NCBI GenBank assembly: GCA_028288585.1
Contig: JAQBNL010000065.1
Coordinates: forward strand, 1 to 53,972
Length of the DNA stretch: 53,972 nt
Source: Chitinophagaceae bacterium
GTDB lineage: Bacteria > Bacteroidota > Bacteroidia > Chitinophagales > Chitinophagaceae
Reading direction: 5' to 3'
The notes under the pieces were generated by a model that ran no database searches, was not told the origin of the DNA, and saw nothing but the letters and a program-made list of their open reading frames with translations. The position numbers and the translations under genes were made by a program. This document shows, piece by piece, positions 27,529-37,362 of this stretch; within the stretch, counting starts at the first letter, position 1; the number at the start of each line of letters is the position of its first letter.

Positions 27529-28438
27529 AATAGGTACACGTGAGAGTGAACTGGCTGTGTGGCAGGCTACACAGGTTCAAAATCTTTTGAAAGAAAATGG
27601 TGTTTCATCAGAATTAGTTTATATAAAAAGCGAAGGCGATGTAGATACCGTAACGCCTTTATATGAATTGGGTGTACAGGGAATTTTTACAAAGACACTG
27701 GATGCTGCTCTTCTTAATAAGAAAATTGATATTGCTGTTCACTCCATGAAAGATGTACCGACACAATTAGCAAAGGGAATTAAACAGGCGGCGGTTTTAA
27801 AAAGAGCATCTTATAAAGATATTTTAGTTTACAAAGGAGATAAAGATTTTTTAGAAGATAGACAAAGTAGTGCGACTATTGCTACCAGCAGTATTCGCCG
27901 CAAAGCTCAATGGCTGTATAGATACCCAAACCATTCTATAGAAAATCTTAGGGGAAATGTAAACACAAGATTGAAGAAAGTTAATGAGAACGATTGGAAC
28001 GGGGCCATCTTTGCTGCGGCAGGACTGGAAAGAATTAATCTTCGTCCTGAAAATTCTGTTGATCTTGACTGGATGTTGCCTGCACCAGCACAGGGAGCAA
28101 TAATGATTGTCTGTAGAGAAAATGATTCTGTTTCTTATGAGGCCTGTAAGAATTTCAATGATGTAGATACCGCATTATGTACAAAGCTGGAAAGAGATTT
28201 TCTCCGTACGTTATTAGGTGGTTGTTCTACACCAATAAGTGCACTGGCAGAAGTAAAAAGTGACAGAATAATTTTTAAAGGAAATATCTATAGCCCAGAC
28301 GGAAAAGAAATAATTGAAATAGAAAAGGAAATTTCAATAAAAGAAAGTAATCAATTAGGCTTTAATACAGCCAAAGAAATATTAAAAGATACACGGGCAC
28401 AAAACATAATTCACGCTATCAGAAATGAAAAAAACTAA
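27512..28438 (+). CDS. hemC: Hydroxymethylbilane synthase (porphobilinogen deaminase)
   Basis: A 308-residue enzyme joining four porphobilinogens. HSMKDVPT holds the catalytic aspartate D81, and LGGCSTPISA holds the cysteine (C238) that carries the dipyrromethane cofactor. IGTRESELAVWQ starts the family at residue 7. Its start lies inside the end of hemA (17 bases) and its end overlaps hemD by 14 bases. Confidence 0.94.
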   Translation: MNSILKIGTRESELAVWQATQVQNLLKENGVSSELVYIKSEGDVDTVTPLYELGVQGIFTKTLDAALLNKKIDIAVHSMKDVPTQLAKGIKQAAVLKRASYKDILVYKGDKDFLEDRQSSATIATSSIRRKAQWLYRYPNHSIENLRGNVNTRLKKVNENDWNGAIFAAAGLERINLRPENSVDLDWMLPAPAQGAIMIVCRENDSVSYEACKNFNDVDTALCTKLERDFLRTLLGGCSTPISALAEVKSDRIIFKGNIYSPDGKEIIEIEKEISIKESNQLGFNTAKEILKDTRAQNIIHAIRNEKN

Positions 28439-29141
28439 GCTAAAAATATTAAGCACGAAAGCATTAAGCCAGGAGACAATTGACAAGGCCTCTATAAATG
28501 ATATAGAAATTGATGAGCTTCCTTTTATAACAACCGAAGCAATAAAAAATGATGATTTAAAAAACTCTTTAAGAGGATTTCTTCAACAGAATATTACAGC
28601 AGTATTTACCAGTAAAAATGCAGTGCTGGCATTTGAACAGATTGTAAATGCAGAAGTTCCCTGGAAAATCTTTTGTATAGGACAGGCTACCAAAAAGTCT
28701 GTAACAAAAGTATTTGGAGAAGAAAAGATTTCTGGTACAGCGGGTAATGCATCTGAATTAGCTGATGTTATTTTAAAAGATGAAGAAACAAGGAAAGTAA
28801 TTTTCTTTTGCGGCAAACAACGCAGGGAAGAATTACCCGAGAAATTAAAAACTGCAGAAGTTGAATTGGAAGAGATAGTAGTTTATGAAACATTTGAAAC
28901 ACCACAAAAAATTTCCCGGAAGCATTACGATGGGATTTTATTTTTCAGCCCGAGCGCTGTAAAAAGTTTTTTCAGCCTGAATAAACTTAATGATGAGATA
29001 CAAATTTTTGCGATTGGCAAAACTACTGCAGAGGCAATTGAAAAAAATATAAACAGGGAATTAATAATTGCTGAAACACCCGGGGAAGAAAATATGATTG
29101 AAACAGTAATATCACATTTCAGCACAACCAAAATAGCATAG
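28425..29141 (+). CDS. hemD: Uroporphyrinogen-III synthase
   Basis: A 238-residue member of a fast-evolving family. It is recognised by two alternating alpha/beta domains with [48 protein letters not shown] and [11 protein letters not shown], and by its position between hemC and hemE. It closes and inverts ring D of hydroxymethylbilane. It overlaps hemC by 14 bases and ends one base before hemE. Confidence 0.88.
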   Translation: MKKTKLKILSTKALSQETIDKASINDIEIDELPFITTEAIKNDDLKNSLRGFLQQNITAVFTSKNAVLAFEQIVNAEVPWKIFCIGQATKKSVTKVFGEEKISGTAGNASELADVILKDEETRKVIFFCGKQRREELPEKLKTAEVELEEIVVYETFETPQKISRKHYDGILFFSPSAVKSFFSLNKLNDEIQIFAIGKTTAEAIEKNINRELIIAETPGEENMIETVISHFSTTKIA

Positions 29142-29142
29142 C

Positions 29143-30180
29143 ATGCAATTGAAGAATGACTTATTATTAAGAGCATTAAGAAAAGAAAAGGTTGAGCGGC
29201 CACCTGTGTGGATGATGCGCCAGGCAGGCCGATATTTGCCTGATTATATGAAGCTGAAAGCTAAGTATGATTTTTTTACCCGTGTGCAAACACCTGAACT
29301 GGCCTGCGAAATCACTTTACAGCCTATTGATCAGATTGGCGTAGATGCTGCCATTATTTTTTCTGACATTCTTGTTATCCCACAGGCAATGGGTGCCGAG
29401 GTTTTAATGGAAGAAGGAAAGGGGCCGTCATTACCAAATGTAATAAAGAACCAAAAAGATATTGATGCATTGATTACCGATAATGTTGAAGAAAGTTTAA
29501 GTTATGTGATGAAGGCTTTGACACTGATCAAACAGGAATTAAATGGAAGAGTTCCTTTGATTGGTTTTGCAGGTGCTCCATTTACGATTCTTTGTTATAT
29601 GGTGGAAGGTAAAGGAAGCAAAACATGGGAGAAAGCAAAGCAGTTTTGTTTTACGCAGCCACAGCTTGCACACCAGTTATTGCAGAAGATAACAGGCATT
29701 ACTATAGCATATTTAAAAGCGCAAACAAAAGCAGGCGCTGATGTGGTGCAGGTTTTTGACAGCTGGAGTGGCTGCTTAAGTCCGCAGGATTTTAAAGTAT
29801 TTGCCCAACCCTATTTGGTTCAAATTGCCGATGCATTAAAAGATGATGCCCCTGTGATATTATTTCCCAAAGGAAGCTGGTATGCATTGGAAGATCTTAG
29901 CATGAGCGGCGCTTCAGGCCTGGGAATTGATTGGTGCATTTCTCCGCAATATGCAAGGGAGTTAACTAATAACGATATAACGCTGCAGGGAAATTTTGAT
30001 CCTGCTAAATTATTATTACCTATTCCTGAAATTAAAAAAGCAGTGCATGAAATGATAGATGCATTTGGCGTACAGAATTACATTGCTAATTTGGGCCATG
30101 GCATCACGCCAAACATTCCGGTAGATAATGCAAAAGCTTTTGTAGAGGCAGTAAAAGAATATCGTCCGAACCAGGATTAA
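29143..30180 (+). CDS. hemE: Uroporphyrinogen decarboxylase
   Basis: A 345-residue enzyme removing four acetate carboxylates to give coproporphyrinogen III. The N-terminal [16 protein letters not shown] is the family signature with the substrate-binding arginine, and [10 protein letters not shown] and [16 protein letters not shown] also match. The last residues (YRPNQD) fall in a dispersed repeat that continues into the hemF start, so the original C-terminus may have been altered. Confidence 0.94.
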   Translation: MQLKNDLLLRALRKEKVERPPVWMMRQAGRYLPDYMKLKAKYDFFTRVQTPELACEITLQPIDQIGVDAAIIFSDILVIPQAMGAEVLMEEGKGPSLPNVIKNQKDIDALITDNVEESLSYVMKALTLIKQELNGRVPLIGFAGAPFTILCYMVEGKGSKTWEKAKQFCFTQPQLAHQLLQKITGITIAYLKAQTKAGADVVQVFDSWSGCLSPQDFKVFAQPYLVQIADALKDDAPVILFPKGSWYALEDLSMSGASGLGIDWCISPQYARELTNNDITLQGNFDPAKLLLPIPEIKKAVHEMIDAFGVQNYIANLGHGITPNIPVDNAKAFVEAVKEYRPNQD

Positions 30181-30205
30181 TAGGATTAAAGGATTTATAT
30201 GATTA
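30164..30205 (+). repeat. Dispersed repeat, family B copy 3
   Basis: Starts GTCCGAACCAGGATTAATAG and continues with GATTAAAGGATTTATATGATT. It supplies the last five codons and stop of hemE and the ATG of hemF. It is related to 7340-7375 and 25069-25110. Confidence 0.7.
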
Positions 30206-31113
30206 TAAAGCAATCGTGGATAGATTACATAAATTCTTTACAGAATAATATCTGTGCCGCCCTGGAACAAACTGACGGGAAAGCGAAGTTTATTGAAGAT
30301 GCATGGATAAGAGAAGAAGGCGGCGGCGGAAAAACGAGAGTGATTCAAAATGGAAATGTTTTTGAAAAAGCTGGAGTAAATACTTCTCTTGTGTATGGGA
30401 AAGTTACTGATCTGATGAGAAGCCAGTTGAGTATTAGTGGTGATAGTTGGTTCGCCTGCGGTTTAAGCCTGGTAATTCATCCGCTTAATCCTTTTATACC
30501 AACAGTTCATTGCAATTATAGAATGTTTGAATTGTACAATGAAGACGGTGAAGTAACAGACAGGTGGTTTGGCGGCGGGACAGACTTAACGCCCTATTAT
30601 TTGTTTGAAGAAGATGCAAAACATTTTCACCAGACATATAAAAATGTATGTGATGAATTTGATGAAAGTTTTTATTCAACATTTAAAAAAGAATGTGATA
30701 ATTATTTTGTGAATACGCATCGCAATAATGAACGGCGGGGTATTGGCGGAATTTTTTACGATCATCAAAGACCTAATGAAAAATATAATGCTGATTTTTG
30801 GATGAGCTTTGGAAAAGCCTGCGGGGATGCGTTTATTCGATCATACATTCCTATTGTTGAGAAAAGAAAAAGTATAGCTTACGCAGAAAAAGAAAAGCAC
30901 TGGCAGGAAATAAGAAGAGGCAGATATACAGAGTTTAATTTGCTTCACGACAAAGGAACAGTGTTTGGATTAAAAACAAACGGAAGAACCGAAAGTATTT
31001 TAATGAGCTTACCGCCAACTGTTAGATTTGAATATAATTACCAACCGGAAGCAGGAAGCGAAGAAGATAAATTGGTGCAGGTTTGTTTACATCCGGGAGA
31101 ATGGGTGGATTGA
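30199..31113 (+). CDS. hemF: Oxygen-dependent coproporphyrinogen-III oxidase
   Basis: A 304-residue enzyme converting coproporphyrinogen III to protoporphyrinogen IX with O2. The conserved blocks REEGGGGKTRVI, TVHCNYRMFE, WFGGGTDLTPYYLFEEDA and RRGIGGIFYDH are all visible, and PPTVRFEYNYQPE closes the protein. The start codon lies in a dispersed repeat 18 bases after hemE. It implies an aerobic route. HemJ encoded on the other side of the cluster takes the next step. Confidence 0.94.
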   Translation: MIIKQSWIDYINSLQNNICAALEQTDGKAKFIEDAWIREEGGGGKTRVIQNGNVFEKAGVNTSLVYGKVTDLMRSQLSISGDSWFACGLSLVIHPLNPFIPTVHCNYRMFELYNEDGEVTDRWFGGGTDLTPYYLFEEDAKHFHQTYKNVCDEFDESFYSTFKKECDNYFVNTHRNNERRGIGGIFYDHQRPNEKYNADFWMSFGKACGDAFIRSYIPIVEKRKSIAYAEKEKHWQEIRRGRYTEFNLLHDKGTVFGLKTNGRTESILMSLPPTVRFEYNYQPEAGSEEDKLVQVCLHPGEWVD

Positions 31114-31117
31114 TCAT

Positions 31118-31190
31118 TGCCACAAAGGCACTAAGACAGAAAGATTCACAAAGCCTTTGTGTTTCTTCGGGTCTTTCTGTCTTAGTGGCT
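31118..31190. repeat. Dispersed imperfect inverted repeat, family A copy 2
   Basis: The perfect 15-base arms ACTAAGACAGAAAGA (31130-31144) and TCTTTCTGTCTTAGT (31072+ offset, at 31172-31186) enclose a second inverted pair CACAAAG (31147-31153) and CTTTGTG (31155-31161). It fills nearly the whole hemF-hemB gap and shares words with 4229-4315 and 32184-32268. As RNA it would fold into a long hairpin, but no T-tract follows, so it is not a classic terminator. Confidence 0.8.
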
Positions 31191-31205
31191 AAAAAATAAT
31201 TACAT

Positions 31206-32183
31206 ATGTATTTACAAAGAAGAAACAGAATTTTAAGAAGTAATCCTGCGATAAGAAGCCTGGTTGCTGAAACAATTCTAACACCTAATGATTTTATTGC
31301 ACCCTTATTTATTGTTGAAGGAGAAAACCAGCGTGAAGAAATTTCTTCCATGTCAAACTATTTTAGAATGAGTATTGACATGACAGTTAAAGAGGTGAAA
31401 GAATTATGGAGCATGGGTATAAAATGTATTTTGCTTTTTGTAAAATCTAAAGATGAATTAAAAGATAATAAAGGAACTGAAGCATTAAATCCTGATGGGT
31501 TGATGCAACGCAGTATTCGTGCAATTAAAGATGCATGTCCTGAAATGGTTATCATGACTGATGTTGCGCTGGATCCTTTTTCTTCTTATGGCCATGATGG
31601 AATTGTAGAGAATGGAGAAATTGTAAATGATGCAACAGTGGAAGTGCTTGCAAAGATGAGTGTTAGCCATGCGCAGGCGGGTGCAGATTTTGTGGCACCA
31701 AGTGATATGATGGATGGAAGAATTGGGGCCATCAGGAAAGCTTTGGAAGAAAATAATTTTACAAAGACAGGCATCATGGCATACAGCGCAAAATATGCTT
31801 CCTGCTTTTATGGACCGTTCAGGGATGCTCTTGATTCTGCTCCCGGGTTTGGCGATAAAAAAACTTACCAGATGGATTACAGCAATCGTATTGAAGCTGT
31901 GAAAGAAGCGGTGATGGATGTAGAAGAAGGTGCAGATATAGTAATGGTTAAACCTGCATTAAGTTATATGGACGTGATCCGTGAAGTGAAAGATGCAGTT
32001 GATGTTCCCGTGAGTTGTTACAACATCAGCGGTGAATATGCAATGATAAAAGCAGCAGCAAAAATGGGATGGATAGATGAGAACAAAGCTATTCTTGAAA
32101 CATTGACTTCAATGAAAAGAGCCGGCGCAGATCTTATTGCTACATATTTTGCAAAAGATGCAGTAAGATTAATTAATGGCTAA
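31206..32183 (+). CDS. hemB: Delta-aminolevulinic acid dehydratase (porphobilinogen synthase)
   Basis: A 325-residue enzyme condensing two ALA molecules to porphobilinogen. The Schiff-base lysines are in YSAKYASCFYGPF and MVKPALSYMD. The metal-site segment DVALDPFSSYGHDGI lacks the cysteines of the zinc type and has the aspartate pattern of the magnesium type. The N-terminal RNRILRSNPAIRSLVAET fits the family. Family A repeats stand on both sides of the gene. Confidence 0.95.
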   Translation: MYLQRRNRILRSNPAIRSLVAETILTPNDFIAPLFIVEGENQREEISSMSNYFRMSIDMTVKEVKELWSMGIKCILLFVKSKDELKDNKGTEALNPDGLMQRSIRAIKDACPEMVIMTDVALDPFSSYGHDGIVENGEIVNDATVEVLAKMSVSHAQAGADFVAPSDMMDGRIGAIRKALEENNFTKTGIMAYSAKYASCFYGPFRDALDSAPGFGDKKTYQMDYSNRIEAVKEAVMDVEEGADIVMVKPALSYMDVIREVKDAVDVPVSCYNISGEYAMIKAAAKMGWIDENKAILETLTSMKRAGADLIATYFAKDAVRLING

Positions 32184-32268
32184 ACCGCAAAGAGACAAAG
32201 GAAGACACGCAAAGTCCCGCTAAGAATCTTTGCGACACTTTGCGAATACCTTAGCGTTCTTTGCGTTA
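32184..32268. repeat. Dispersed imperfect inverted repeat, family A copy 3
   Basis: It begins directly after the hemB stop with ACCGCAAAGAGACAAAGG and ends CTTAGCGTTCTTTGCGTT, with inner ACGCAAAG and CTTTGCG arms. Related to 4229-4315 and 31118-31190. It occupies the hemB-hemL gap. Confidence 0.75.
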
Positions 32269-33559
32269 CAAAAAATATTACATGAATAACAAAAGCAACG
32301 AACTTTTTGAAAGAGCAAAGCAATCTATTCCCGGTGGAGTAAATTCCCCTGTACGTGCATTTAAAAGTGTGGGCGGAACACCTGTATTTATAAAGTCCGC
32401 AAAGGGCGCTTACCTTTTTGATGAGGATGGAAATAAATATATTGACTACATCAACTCCTGGGGGCCAATGATCCTGGGGCATGCCTATGAAGCAGTGGTA
32501 AAAGCAATACAGGAAAAAGCGTTGGGTTCAACTTCATTTGGTGCACCAACCTTATTGGAAATAGAAATGGCAGAGCTTATAAAAAGCATGGCACCAAATG
32601 TTGATCTTATAAGAATGGTTAGCAGCGGCACCGAAGCATGCATGAGTGCGGTTCGTTTGGCAAGAGGTTATACAGGAAAAAATAAGATCATAAAGTTTGA
32701 GGGTTGTTATCATGGTCATGCTGATTCTTTTTTAGTGAAGGCCGGGAGTGGTGTGGCAACATTAAATATTCAAACAGTGCCGGGAGTTACTGCAGGAGTT
32801 TCAGTTGATACTTTAACTGCTCCATACAATGATCTGGATGCAGTAAAAAAATTAGTTGAAGAAAATAAAGATCAGATAGCTGCTATAATTATTGAGCCCG
32901 TTGCAGGTAACATGGGATGCATTCTTCCCCAACAAAATTATTTAGAAGGTCTTAGAAAAATTTGTGACGAAGAAAATATCGTTTTTATTTTTGATGAAGT
33001 GATGACAGGCTTTAGATTATCGCAGGGAGGAGCACAGGAAAAATTAAATATTGACGCTGACCTCGTAACGTATGGAAAAGTAATTGGCGGTGGATTACCA
33101 GTAGGCGCTTTTGGTGGCAAGCAAAAGATCATGGAACATATTTCGCCTTTGGGAAATGTTTACCAGGCGGGTACTTTAAGCGGAAACCCGATTGCAATGA
33201 TTGCCGGTTATACGATGCTGAAAGAATTAAAAAATAATTCCGGCATTTACAAAGAACTGGATGAAAAATGTAGCTACCTGGCAAAAGGTCTTCATGAAGT
33301 TTTTGAGAAAAAAAGAATGAAGCATCGCATCAATCGTTTAGGCAGTATGATAAGCATTCATTTCTGCGATCATGAAGTGATTGATTTTGACTCCGCTTCA
33401 AAAGCTGATATTCCCGTGTTCAATAAATTTTTTCATCACATGTTGGAAAATGGAATCTACCTGCCGCCATCTGCATATGAGAGTTGGTTCTTAAGTAATG
33501 CTTTAACTTATGATGATTTGGATGCAACCATTCAAGCAGCAAATAACGTTTCTAAGTAA
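32261..33559 (+). CDS. hemL: Glutamate-1-semialdehyde 2,1-aminomutase
   Basis: A PLP enzyme forming 5-aminolevulinate from glutamate-1-semialdehyde. The frame beginning at 32261 gives 432 residues; an ATG at 32282 ([12 protein letters not shown]) gives 425 and fits family N-termini better, because the first codons fall in the repeat. Motifs: [43 protein letters not shown], and [16 protein letters not shown] with the PLP lysine. It is the last plus-strand heme gene and is followed by a hairpin at 33570-33604. Confidence 0.95.
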   Translation: MRYKKYYMNNKSNELFERAKQSIPGGVNSPVRAFKSVGGTPVFIKSAKGAYLFDEDGNKYIDYINSWGPMILGHAYEAVVKAIQEKALGSTSFGAPTLLEIEMAELIKSMAPNVDLIRMVSSGTEACMSAVRLARGYTGKNKIIKFEGCYHGHADSFLVKAGSGVATLNIQTVPGVTAGVSVDTLTAPYNDLDAVKKLVEENKDQIAAIIIEPVAGNMGCILPQQNYLEGLRKICDEENIVFIFDEVMTGFRLSQGGAQEKLNIDADLVTYGKVIGGGLPVGAFGGKQKIMEHISPLGNVYQAGTLSGNPIAMIAGYTMLKELKNNSGIYKELDEKCSYLAKGLHEVFEKKRMKHRINRLGSMISIHFCDHEVIDFDSASKADIPVFNKFFHHMLENGIYLPPSAYESWFLSNALTYDDLDATIQAANNVSK

Positions 33560-33569
33560 TGAGAAATTA

Positions 33570-33604
33570 AAAAGCCTTCCAAATTTCTTTGAAAGGCCTT
33601 TCCT
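33570..33604 (+). terminator. Probable terminator after hemL
   Basis: A hairpin with left arm AAGCCTTCCAAA and right arm TTTGAAAGGCCTT has one bulge and one mismatch and is followed by a T-rich stretch. It stands about 10 bases after the hemL stop. Confidence 0.55.
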
Positions 33605-33628
33605 TTTATGTGCTTGTGAACGAATTTG

Positions 33629-33663
33629 AAAAAAAATGAACGGAGATAGGAGTATCTCCGTTC
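33629..33663 (-). terminator. Strong minus-strand hairpin with T-tract, no intact gene upstream
   Basis: Perfect 11-bp arms GAACGGAGATA (33638-33648) and TATCTCCGTTC (33653-33663) with a 4-base loop. Only on the minus strand is it followed by a T-run (ATTTTTTTTC), so it should stop minus-strand transcription. The only minus-strand candidate before it is the relic at 33727-33789. Confidence 0.7.
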
Positions 33664-33726
33664 TTGCCCTAATAAAACCCTAAACCAGCAAAAAAAATTT
33701 AAACATTTATTATCCAGTCACACAAT

Positions 33727-33789
33727 TCAAACAATAAGTGTTTTAAAAATTATCCGATGTTTTTCATCAGCAACGGCCACAGTATGCAT
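33727..33789 (-). pseudogene. Possible relic of a response-regulator receiver domain
   Basis: The minus strand has ATG at 33789 followed by MHTVAVADEKHRIIFKTLIV and a stop. This resembles the first strand and helix of NarL-type response regulators (the I-x-V-A-I-A-D-D-H-x-x-x-R-K pattern). Nothing more of a receiver or DNA-binding domain is in frame, and a minus-strand terminator follows about 65 bases later, as though the body of the gene had been deleted. Twenty residues are little evidence, so chance is possible. Confidence 0.3.
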
Positions 33790-33943
33790 TTCTGAATACT
33801 GAGAAGTTGTTAGCGAAATAGTGATGCCCAACACTATGCCAAAACACTAAAACTGTGGAAAACTTAAAAAAATACAGTTTTAAATAATATTGCCGGGTAC
33901 AATACGATGCTGGTTTTGTAAGATAAGTGGGGCATAAATTCCT

Positions 33944-33951
33944 TACCTTCG
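33944..33951 (+). promoter_or_regulatory. -7-like box (TACCTTCG) for ileS
   Basis: A near match to TAnnTTTG followed by C, 32 bases before the ileS start. The same TTCG variant stands before the transketolase gene. The rest of the 33664-33943 gap shows no other feature besides the relic. Confidence 0.4.
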
Positions 33952-33983
33952 CATCCTTTTTTCTACAAAGGTTTATTAAGAAT

Positions 33984-36900
33984 ATGAGCATTGGCTACAA
34001 GGAATATCAACAATTAAATTTGCCCGGAATTGCAGATGAAATTCTTGCGCAATGGGAGAAAAATAAAGTATTTGAGAAAAGTGTGGAGCTAAGAGAAGGC
34101 AGCGATCCATTTGTCTTTTATGAAGGGCCTCCAAGCGCTAATGGCATGCCCGGCATTCATCATGTTATTTCCAGGACATTAAAGGATTTGGTGTGCCGGT
34201 ATAAAACCATGCAGGGCTTCCAGGTAAAACGCAAAGGTGGCTGGGATACCCATGGCCTGCCTGTTGAATTGGGTGTAGAAAAATTGTTAGGTATAACAAA
34301 GGAAGATATTGGCAAAAAAATATCTGTTGAAGAATACAATGCCACCTGCCGCAGGGAGGTTTTAAAATTTAAAGACCAGTGGGATGATCTTACGAAAAAG
34401 ATGGGGTATTGGGTTGATCTTGAACATCCCTATATCACCTTTGAAAATAATTACATTGAAACCTTATGGTGGTGCTTAAAAGAATTGTACAATAAAAATT
34501 TGTTGTACGAGGATGTAAGTATTCAGCCCTATTCTCCCGCAGCAGGTACTGGATTAAGTTCTCATGAACTAAACCAGCCCGGCACTTACAAAGATGTAAA
34601 GGATACAAGTGTTGTGGCAATGTTTAAAACGGTCAATGAGTCAATGGTCAATAGTCCATGGTACGATCAAATTAACTCCAATGACTTAATGACGAATGAC
34701 ATTTATTTTCTTGCATGGACCACAACGCCGTGGACATTACCTTCCAACACCGGGTTAACAGTGGGGCCCAACATCGATTATGTTCTTGTAAAAACTTTTA
34801 ATCCTTATACGCACATCCCGGTTAATGTAATTCTTGCCAAACCATTATTAAATAAATACTTTAAGCCCGAAGGAGAAAATGGTGATCTCAATTCTTACAA
34901 AGAAGGAGATAAAATTCTTCCCTGGAAAATAATAGCAGCATGTAAGGGCAAAGAACTGGAAGGAATAAATTATGAACAACTCCTCCCCTCTGAAGCAAAT
35001 ACATTAGAAAAAATACAGGAGATAACACCCGGAGCCCAGCCATTTAAAGTTGTTGTAGGAGATTTTGTTACAACAGAAGACGGAACAGGTATAGTTCATA
35101 CCTCACCTGCCTTTGGCGCTGATGATTTTAAAGTTGGCAAAAAAAATAATCTTGGCATATTAACCCTTGTTGATAAGGAAGGAAAGTTTGTTGAAGGTGT
35201 TGGAGAATTTAGCGGGAGATTTGTAAAGGATTACAGGAACGAAAAAAATTACGCTGATGTAAATGTTGACATTGCCGTAAAACTTAAAAAAGAGAACAGG
35301 GCATTTAAAGTAGAAAAATACGAACACAATTATCCCCATTGCTGGCGCACTGATAAACCAATCATTTATTACCCGCTTGATGCATGGTTCATCAGAACAA
35401 CTGCTGTAAAAGACAGGATGGTTGAGTTAAATAAAACCATCAACTGGAAACCTGCTTCCACAGGAACTGGCCGTTTTGGAAACTGGCTGGAGAATATGGT
35501 TGACTGGAACCTGAGCCGCAGCCGGTATTGGGGAACACCGTTACCCATCTGGAGAAATGAAGAGGGAGAAGAAAAATGTATTGGCTCAATTGATGAATTA
35601 AATACCGAAATAAAAAAGGCCAGCAACGTATTAGGTGGTGATGTAAATAAACATTATTTGCATGAAGGCATACTTGATCTTCATAAACCTTTTGTAGATG
35701 ATATAATCCTTGTTAGTGAAAGTGGCAAGGCAATGACCCGTGTTGCTGACCTTGTAGATGTTTGGTTTGACAGTGGCGCAATGCCTTATGCCCAATGGCA
35801 TTTCCCTTTTGAAAATAAAGAAACATTCAAACAAAATTTTCCTGCAGATTTTATTGCTGAAGGGGTTGACCAGACAAGAGGTTGGTTCTATACTTTGCAT
35901 GCTCTCGGCGTTTTATTATTTGATAGCGTTGCCTACAAAACAGTTGTAAGTAATGGTTTGGTACTTGATAAGAATGGCAATAAAATGAGCAAGAGGCTTG
36001 GCAATACCGTTGACCCGTTTGAAACGACAAGCATTTTCGGGCCTGATGCCACACGCTGGTATCTTATCACCAACGCATCCCCATGGGATAGTTTGAAATT
36101 TGATATTGAGGGAATTAAAGAAGTACAGCGCAAATTTTTCGGTACCCTTTATAACACATACCAATTCTTCGCATTGTACGCCAATGTGGATGATTTTGGT
36201 TTCAAAGAAAAATATATTCCTGTAGAAGACAGACCTGAAATTGACCGCTGGATATTATCTTCTTTAAACAGTACCATACAAATTGTTCAGCAAAATTTAG
36301 ATAATTACGAACCAACTCCCGCCGGAAGAGCAATAGAAAATTTTGTTGATGAGCATCTGAGCAACTGGTATGTCCGTTTATGCCGCCGCCGGTTTTGGAA
36401 AGGCGAATATGAGCAGGATAAGATCTCAGCTTATCAAACTTTATATGAATGTTTAGAAACAATAAGCGGACTGATTGCTCCAATCGCACCTTTTTTTGCA
36501 GAATGGTTATTTGTCAATCTTAATGGTATCACCAAAAGAGCCAAACATACTTCCGTTCATCATACTGATTTTCCCAAAGCTGACAGTTCTATAATAAATA
36601 CATCATTAGAAAAAAGAATGCAGCTGGCGCAGGATGTTTCTTCTTTAATATTATCGCTTCGCAAAAAAGTAAATATTAAAGTAAGGCAGCCATTGCAAAA
36701 AGTGCTGATACCTGCCATTGAATCCAACCTTTCAGAAAATATAAAGTCTGTGGAGGAAATCATCAAGAGTGAAACGAACATCAAAGAGATAGAAATTCTT
36801 TCAGCCGATAATGATTTTATAAGAAAGAAGGCAAAAGCTAATTTTAAAACCCTGGGTAAAAAACTGGGGCCTAAAATGAAATGGGCATCTGAAAAAATCC

Positions 36901-37361
36901 AGCAATTACATAATGCAGATATAGATAAGATACAGGAAGGAGAATACATTTTGAATCCAGATTTTGAGGCAAATAATGAAGACCCGATTTATATAACAAC
37001 CGAAGACCTTGAAATAAGCACTGATGAAATTCCGGGGTATGAGGTTACATCCAAAGGTTCTTTAACGGTGGCCCTGGATATAACCATTAGTGATAAATTA
37101 AAAATGGAAGGTGAGGCACGTGAATTTGTGAACCGTATTCAGAATATCAGGAAAGACCAAAACCTTGAACTGACCGATAAAATATTGGTTAAAGTAGCCG
37201 AAAATGAAGCTCTCAAGGAATCAATTACTCAATTTAATGACTATATTTGCGCCGAAATTTTGGCAGATAAACTTGAATTTCTGTCGGAGATTAAGGATGG
37301 TACTACCATCGAAGTGAATGATTATCAACTTAAAGTGAACGTAATTAAAAAAGGAGATTAG
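33984..37361 (+). CDS. ileS: Isoleucyl-tRNA synthetase
   Basis: A 1125-residue class I synthetase. The HIGH-type motif lies in PPSANGMPGIHHVISRTLKD and KMSKRLGNTVDPF is the KMSKS loop. The CP1 editing domain lies between them (AWTTTPWTLPSNTGL). The C-terminal anticodon-binding part ends with KLKMEGEAREFVNRIQNIRK. The long form and C-terminal extension are of the eukaryote-like type found in Bacteroidota. The start at 33984 (MSIGYKEYQ) is chosen because the frame's upstream 19 residues overlap the promoter box. The DksA-like gene begins one base after the stop. Confidence 0.95.
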   Translation: MSIGYKEYQQLNLPGIADEILAQWEKNKVFEKSVELREGSDPFVFYEGPPSANGMPGIHHVISRTLKDLVCRYKTMQGFQVKRKGGWDTHGLPVELGVEKLLGITKEDIGKKISVEEYNATCRREVLKFKDQWDDLTKKMGYWVDLEHPYITFENNYIETLWWCLKELYNKNLLYEDVSIQPYSPAAGTGLSSHELNQPGTYKDVKDTSVVAMFKTVNESMVNSPWYDQINSNDLMTNDIYFLAWTTTPWTLPSNTGLTVGPNIDYVLVKTFNPYTHIPVNVILAKPLLNKYFKPEGENGDLNSYKEGDKILPWKIIAACKGKELEGINYEQLLPSEANTLEKIQEITPGAQPFKVVVGDFVTTEDGTGIVHTSPAFGADDFKVGKKNNLGILTLVDKEGKFVEGVGEFSGRFVKDYRNEKNYADVNVDIAVKLKKENRAFKVEKYEHNYPHCWRTDKPIIYYPLDAWFIRTTAVKDRMVELNKTINWKPASTGTGRFGNWLENMVDWNLSRSRYWGTPLPIWRNEEGEEKCIGSIDELNTEIKKASNVLGGDVNKHYLHEGILDLHKPFVDDIILVSESGKAMTRVADLVDVWFDSGAMPYAQWHFPFENKETFKQNFPADFIAEGVDQTRGWFYTLHALGVLLFDSVAYKTVVSNGLVLDKNGNKMSKRLGNTVDPFETTSIFGPDATRWYLITNASPWDSLKFDIEGIKEVQRKFFGTLYNTYQFFALYANVDDFGFKEKYIPVEDRPEIDRWILSSLNSTIQIVQQNLDNYEPTPAGRAIENFVDEHLSNWYVRLCRRRFWKGEYEQDKISAYQTLYECLETISGLIAPIAPFFAEWLFVNLNGITKRAKHTSVHHTDFPKADSSIINTSLEKRMQLAQDVSSLILSLRKKVNIKVRQPLQKVLIPAIESNLSENIKSVEEIIKSETNIKEIEILSADNDFIRKKAKANFKTLGKKLGPKMKWASEKIQQLHNADIDKIQEGEYILNPDFEANNEDPIYITTEDLEISTDEIPGYEVTSKGSLTVALDITISDKLKMEGEAREFVNRIQNIRKDQNLELTDKILVKVAENEALKESITQFNDYICAEILADKLEFLSEIKDGTTIEVNDYQLKVNVIKKGD

Positions 37362-37362
37362 T

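Noticed and set aside
31118-31190. Family A copy 2 as an ordinary Rho-independent terminator for hemF
   Set aside because: The stem is long and AT-rich without a following T-tract, and the same element occurs before other genes.
33767-33991. 74-residue minus-strand frame over the ileS promoter
   Set aside because: It runs across the ileS start and has no family features; the shorter relic in another frame is more suggestive.
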